A DNA stretch of 64,000 nt from NCBI RefSeq assembly GCF_003970385.1, contig NZ_RXZH01000001.1:558001-622000 (forward strand), in the 5' to 3' direction. Under the pieces are notes generated by a model. The model did no database searches. It saw only the letters and a list, made by a program, of their open reading frames with translations, and was not told the origin of the DNA. Of the stretch, positions 63,153-64,000 are shown in pieces (position 1 is the first letter of the stretch; every line of letters starts with the position of its first letter). The position numbers and the translations under genes were made by a program. Source of the stretch: Vibrio aquaticus (GTDB lineage: Bacteria; Pseudomonadota; Gammaproteobacteria; Enterobacterales; Vibrionaceae).

Positions 63153-64000
63153 TTAAGAGTTTGAGGTTAGTTTCTGTGCGAGCGCTTTGAGCTCACGCTG
63201 TTTCCATAATTTGAAGATGGCAGGCAGCACAAGCAAAGTCAGAAGCAGAGCTGACGCCATACCACCAATCATCGGCGCGGCAATACGCTGCATGACTTCG
63301 GAGCCCGTCCCCTCGCCATACATAATTGGAATAAGGCCGATGATGACCGTGAGTACCGTCATCATGACTGGTCGAACTCGAAGCCCTGCACCTTCACGAA
63401 TCGAATCACTGAGGTCTTGTTGATTTAATGGGAGCCCTTTTTCTTGCGCATCGAGTTTGGTGTAGTGCCACGCTTGGTTGAGGTAGACCAACATGATCAC
63501 GCCAATCTCAACCGCAACACCAGCAAGCGCAATAAAGCCTACCCCAACGGCAATAGAGAAGTTGTAGCCTAAGAAATGCATCAACCAGAGCCCGCCAACC
63601 ATGGCAAGGGGTAAAGTCAGCATGATGATCATCACTTCACCCACTCGGCGGAAGCTGAAATAGAGCAGTAACATGATAATGGCAATCGTAATCGGAACGA
63701 CCACACCCAAGCGCTCTTTAGCTCGCTCCATATATTCATATTGCCCAGACCACGCGAGAGAGTACCCAGCAGGTAAGTTCAGCTCTTGAGCAACCGTGCG
63801 TTTTGCTTCTTCAACGTAAGAGCCGAGATCTCGTCCTTCAATGTCAACGAACACCCAGCCGTTCGGGCGTGCATTCTCTGTTTTGATCATCGGTGGACCA
63901 TCTTCATAACGAATGTCGGCGACATCGGCTAACGCAATACGAGCACCATTTGGCGTCACCAACGGTAGGTTTTGTAGCTTAACCACTGAGTCGCGGTAAT
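63153..64000 (-). CDS. cusA: CusA/CzcA family heavy-metal RND efflux pump (partial, C-terminal part)
   Basis: The last 282 codons are visible; the gene continues past the right edge, so the first residue here is not the start. The visible part begins YRDSVVKLQNLPLVTPNGAR, has the pore-side run PNGWVFVDIEGRDLGSYVEE and the membrane helices PITIAIIMLLLYFSF, MIIMLTLPLAMVGGLWLMHF and GVGFIALAGVAVEIGVIMLV. These match the CusA branch rather than drug pumps. With the cupredoxin downstream, a copper or silver efflux function is the best call. The adaptor and outer-membrane genes are presumably upstream, outside the window. Confidence 0.9.
   Translation of the reverse strand, partial: YRDSVVKLQNLPLVTPNGARIALADVADIRYEDGPPMIKTENARPNGWVFVDIEGRDLGSYVEEAKRTVAQELNLPAGYSLAWSGQYEYMERAKERLGVVVPITIAIIMLLLYFSFRRVGEVMIIMLTLPLAMVGGLWLMHFLGYNFSIAVGVGFIALAGVAVEIGVIMLVYLNQAWHYTKLDAQEKGLPLNQQDLSDSIREGAGLRVRPVMMTVLTVIIGLIPIMYGEGTGSEVMQRIAAPMIGGMASALLLTLLVLPAIFKLWKQRELKALAQKLTSNS

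Overview
The window is bacterial and reads as a Vibrio, most like the Harveyi clade (V. parahaemolyticus / alginolyticus / campbellii). The main reasons are a Qrr quorum-sensing sRNA with its sigma-54 promoter and LuxO sites, a CsrB-type sRNA with a VarA box, a VpsT/CpsQ-type c-di-GMP regulator, GlyGly-CTERM trypsin-like proteases, and the mal, rbs and gcv loci that vibrios usually carry on chromosome II. The chromosome assignment is inference. Both edges cut genes: an Lrp-type regulator on the left and a CusA-type copper pump on the right.

Layout: 1-8084 holds an Lrp regulator with an array of direct repeats next to a YjeH-type amino-acid exporter, a MocR regulator divergent from a flavin-binding protein, an AraC regulator divergent from a small membrane protein plus HlyD adaptor, and mgtE. 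8120-8340 is a complete qrr unit. 8693-11359 is codBA (cytosine uptake and deamination). 11396-11977 is a csrB-type sRNA on the minus strand with its upstream VarA site. 12192-17231 carries a dCMP deaminase, an N-terminally extended GAPDH, a lipoprotein hydrolase, a thioesterase and small unknown genes. 17380-23119 is malEFG (minus) divergent from malK (plus), with a CRP site and MalT-like boxes between them and a possible sRNA in the malG 3' region. 23204-30509 holds a diguanylate cyclase, a PstS-like protein, a DUF3024 protein, RNase II and the DEAD-box helicase DeaD. 30526-38299 is a signalling cluster: CheV, a periplasmic binding protein, a hybrid-free sensor kinase, an HD-GYP response regulator and a TPR-GGDEF protein.

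38379-44566 is the ribose operon rbsDACBKR with two identical RbsR-type operators. 44657-47884 has a duplicated DUF3012 lipoprotein, a VpsT-like regulator and two tandem secreted serine proteases. 47933-55115 is the glycine cleavage locus: gcvT (minus), a cupin-XRE regulator (minus), and glyA-gcvH-gcvP (plus), with the same palindrome in both outward promoters. 55196-56353 has a lipoprotein and a sugar acetyltransferase.

56471-62100 is the most accessory-looking part. It is a translationally coupled operon of two unrecognised small proteins and a 1208-residue inverse autotransporter (invasin/intimin type barrel, thrombospondin type 3 repeat stalk, two Ig-like domains, Lcl/DUF1566-like tip). 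It is divergent from a ToxR/PsaE-like membrane regulator and a coupled PsaF/ToxS-like partner, across an AT-rich gap. It looks like a self-contained regulated surface-adhesin module. 62513-64000 is a copper-resistance segment (cupredoxin and CusA).
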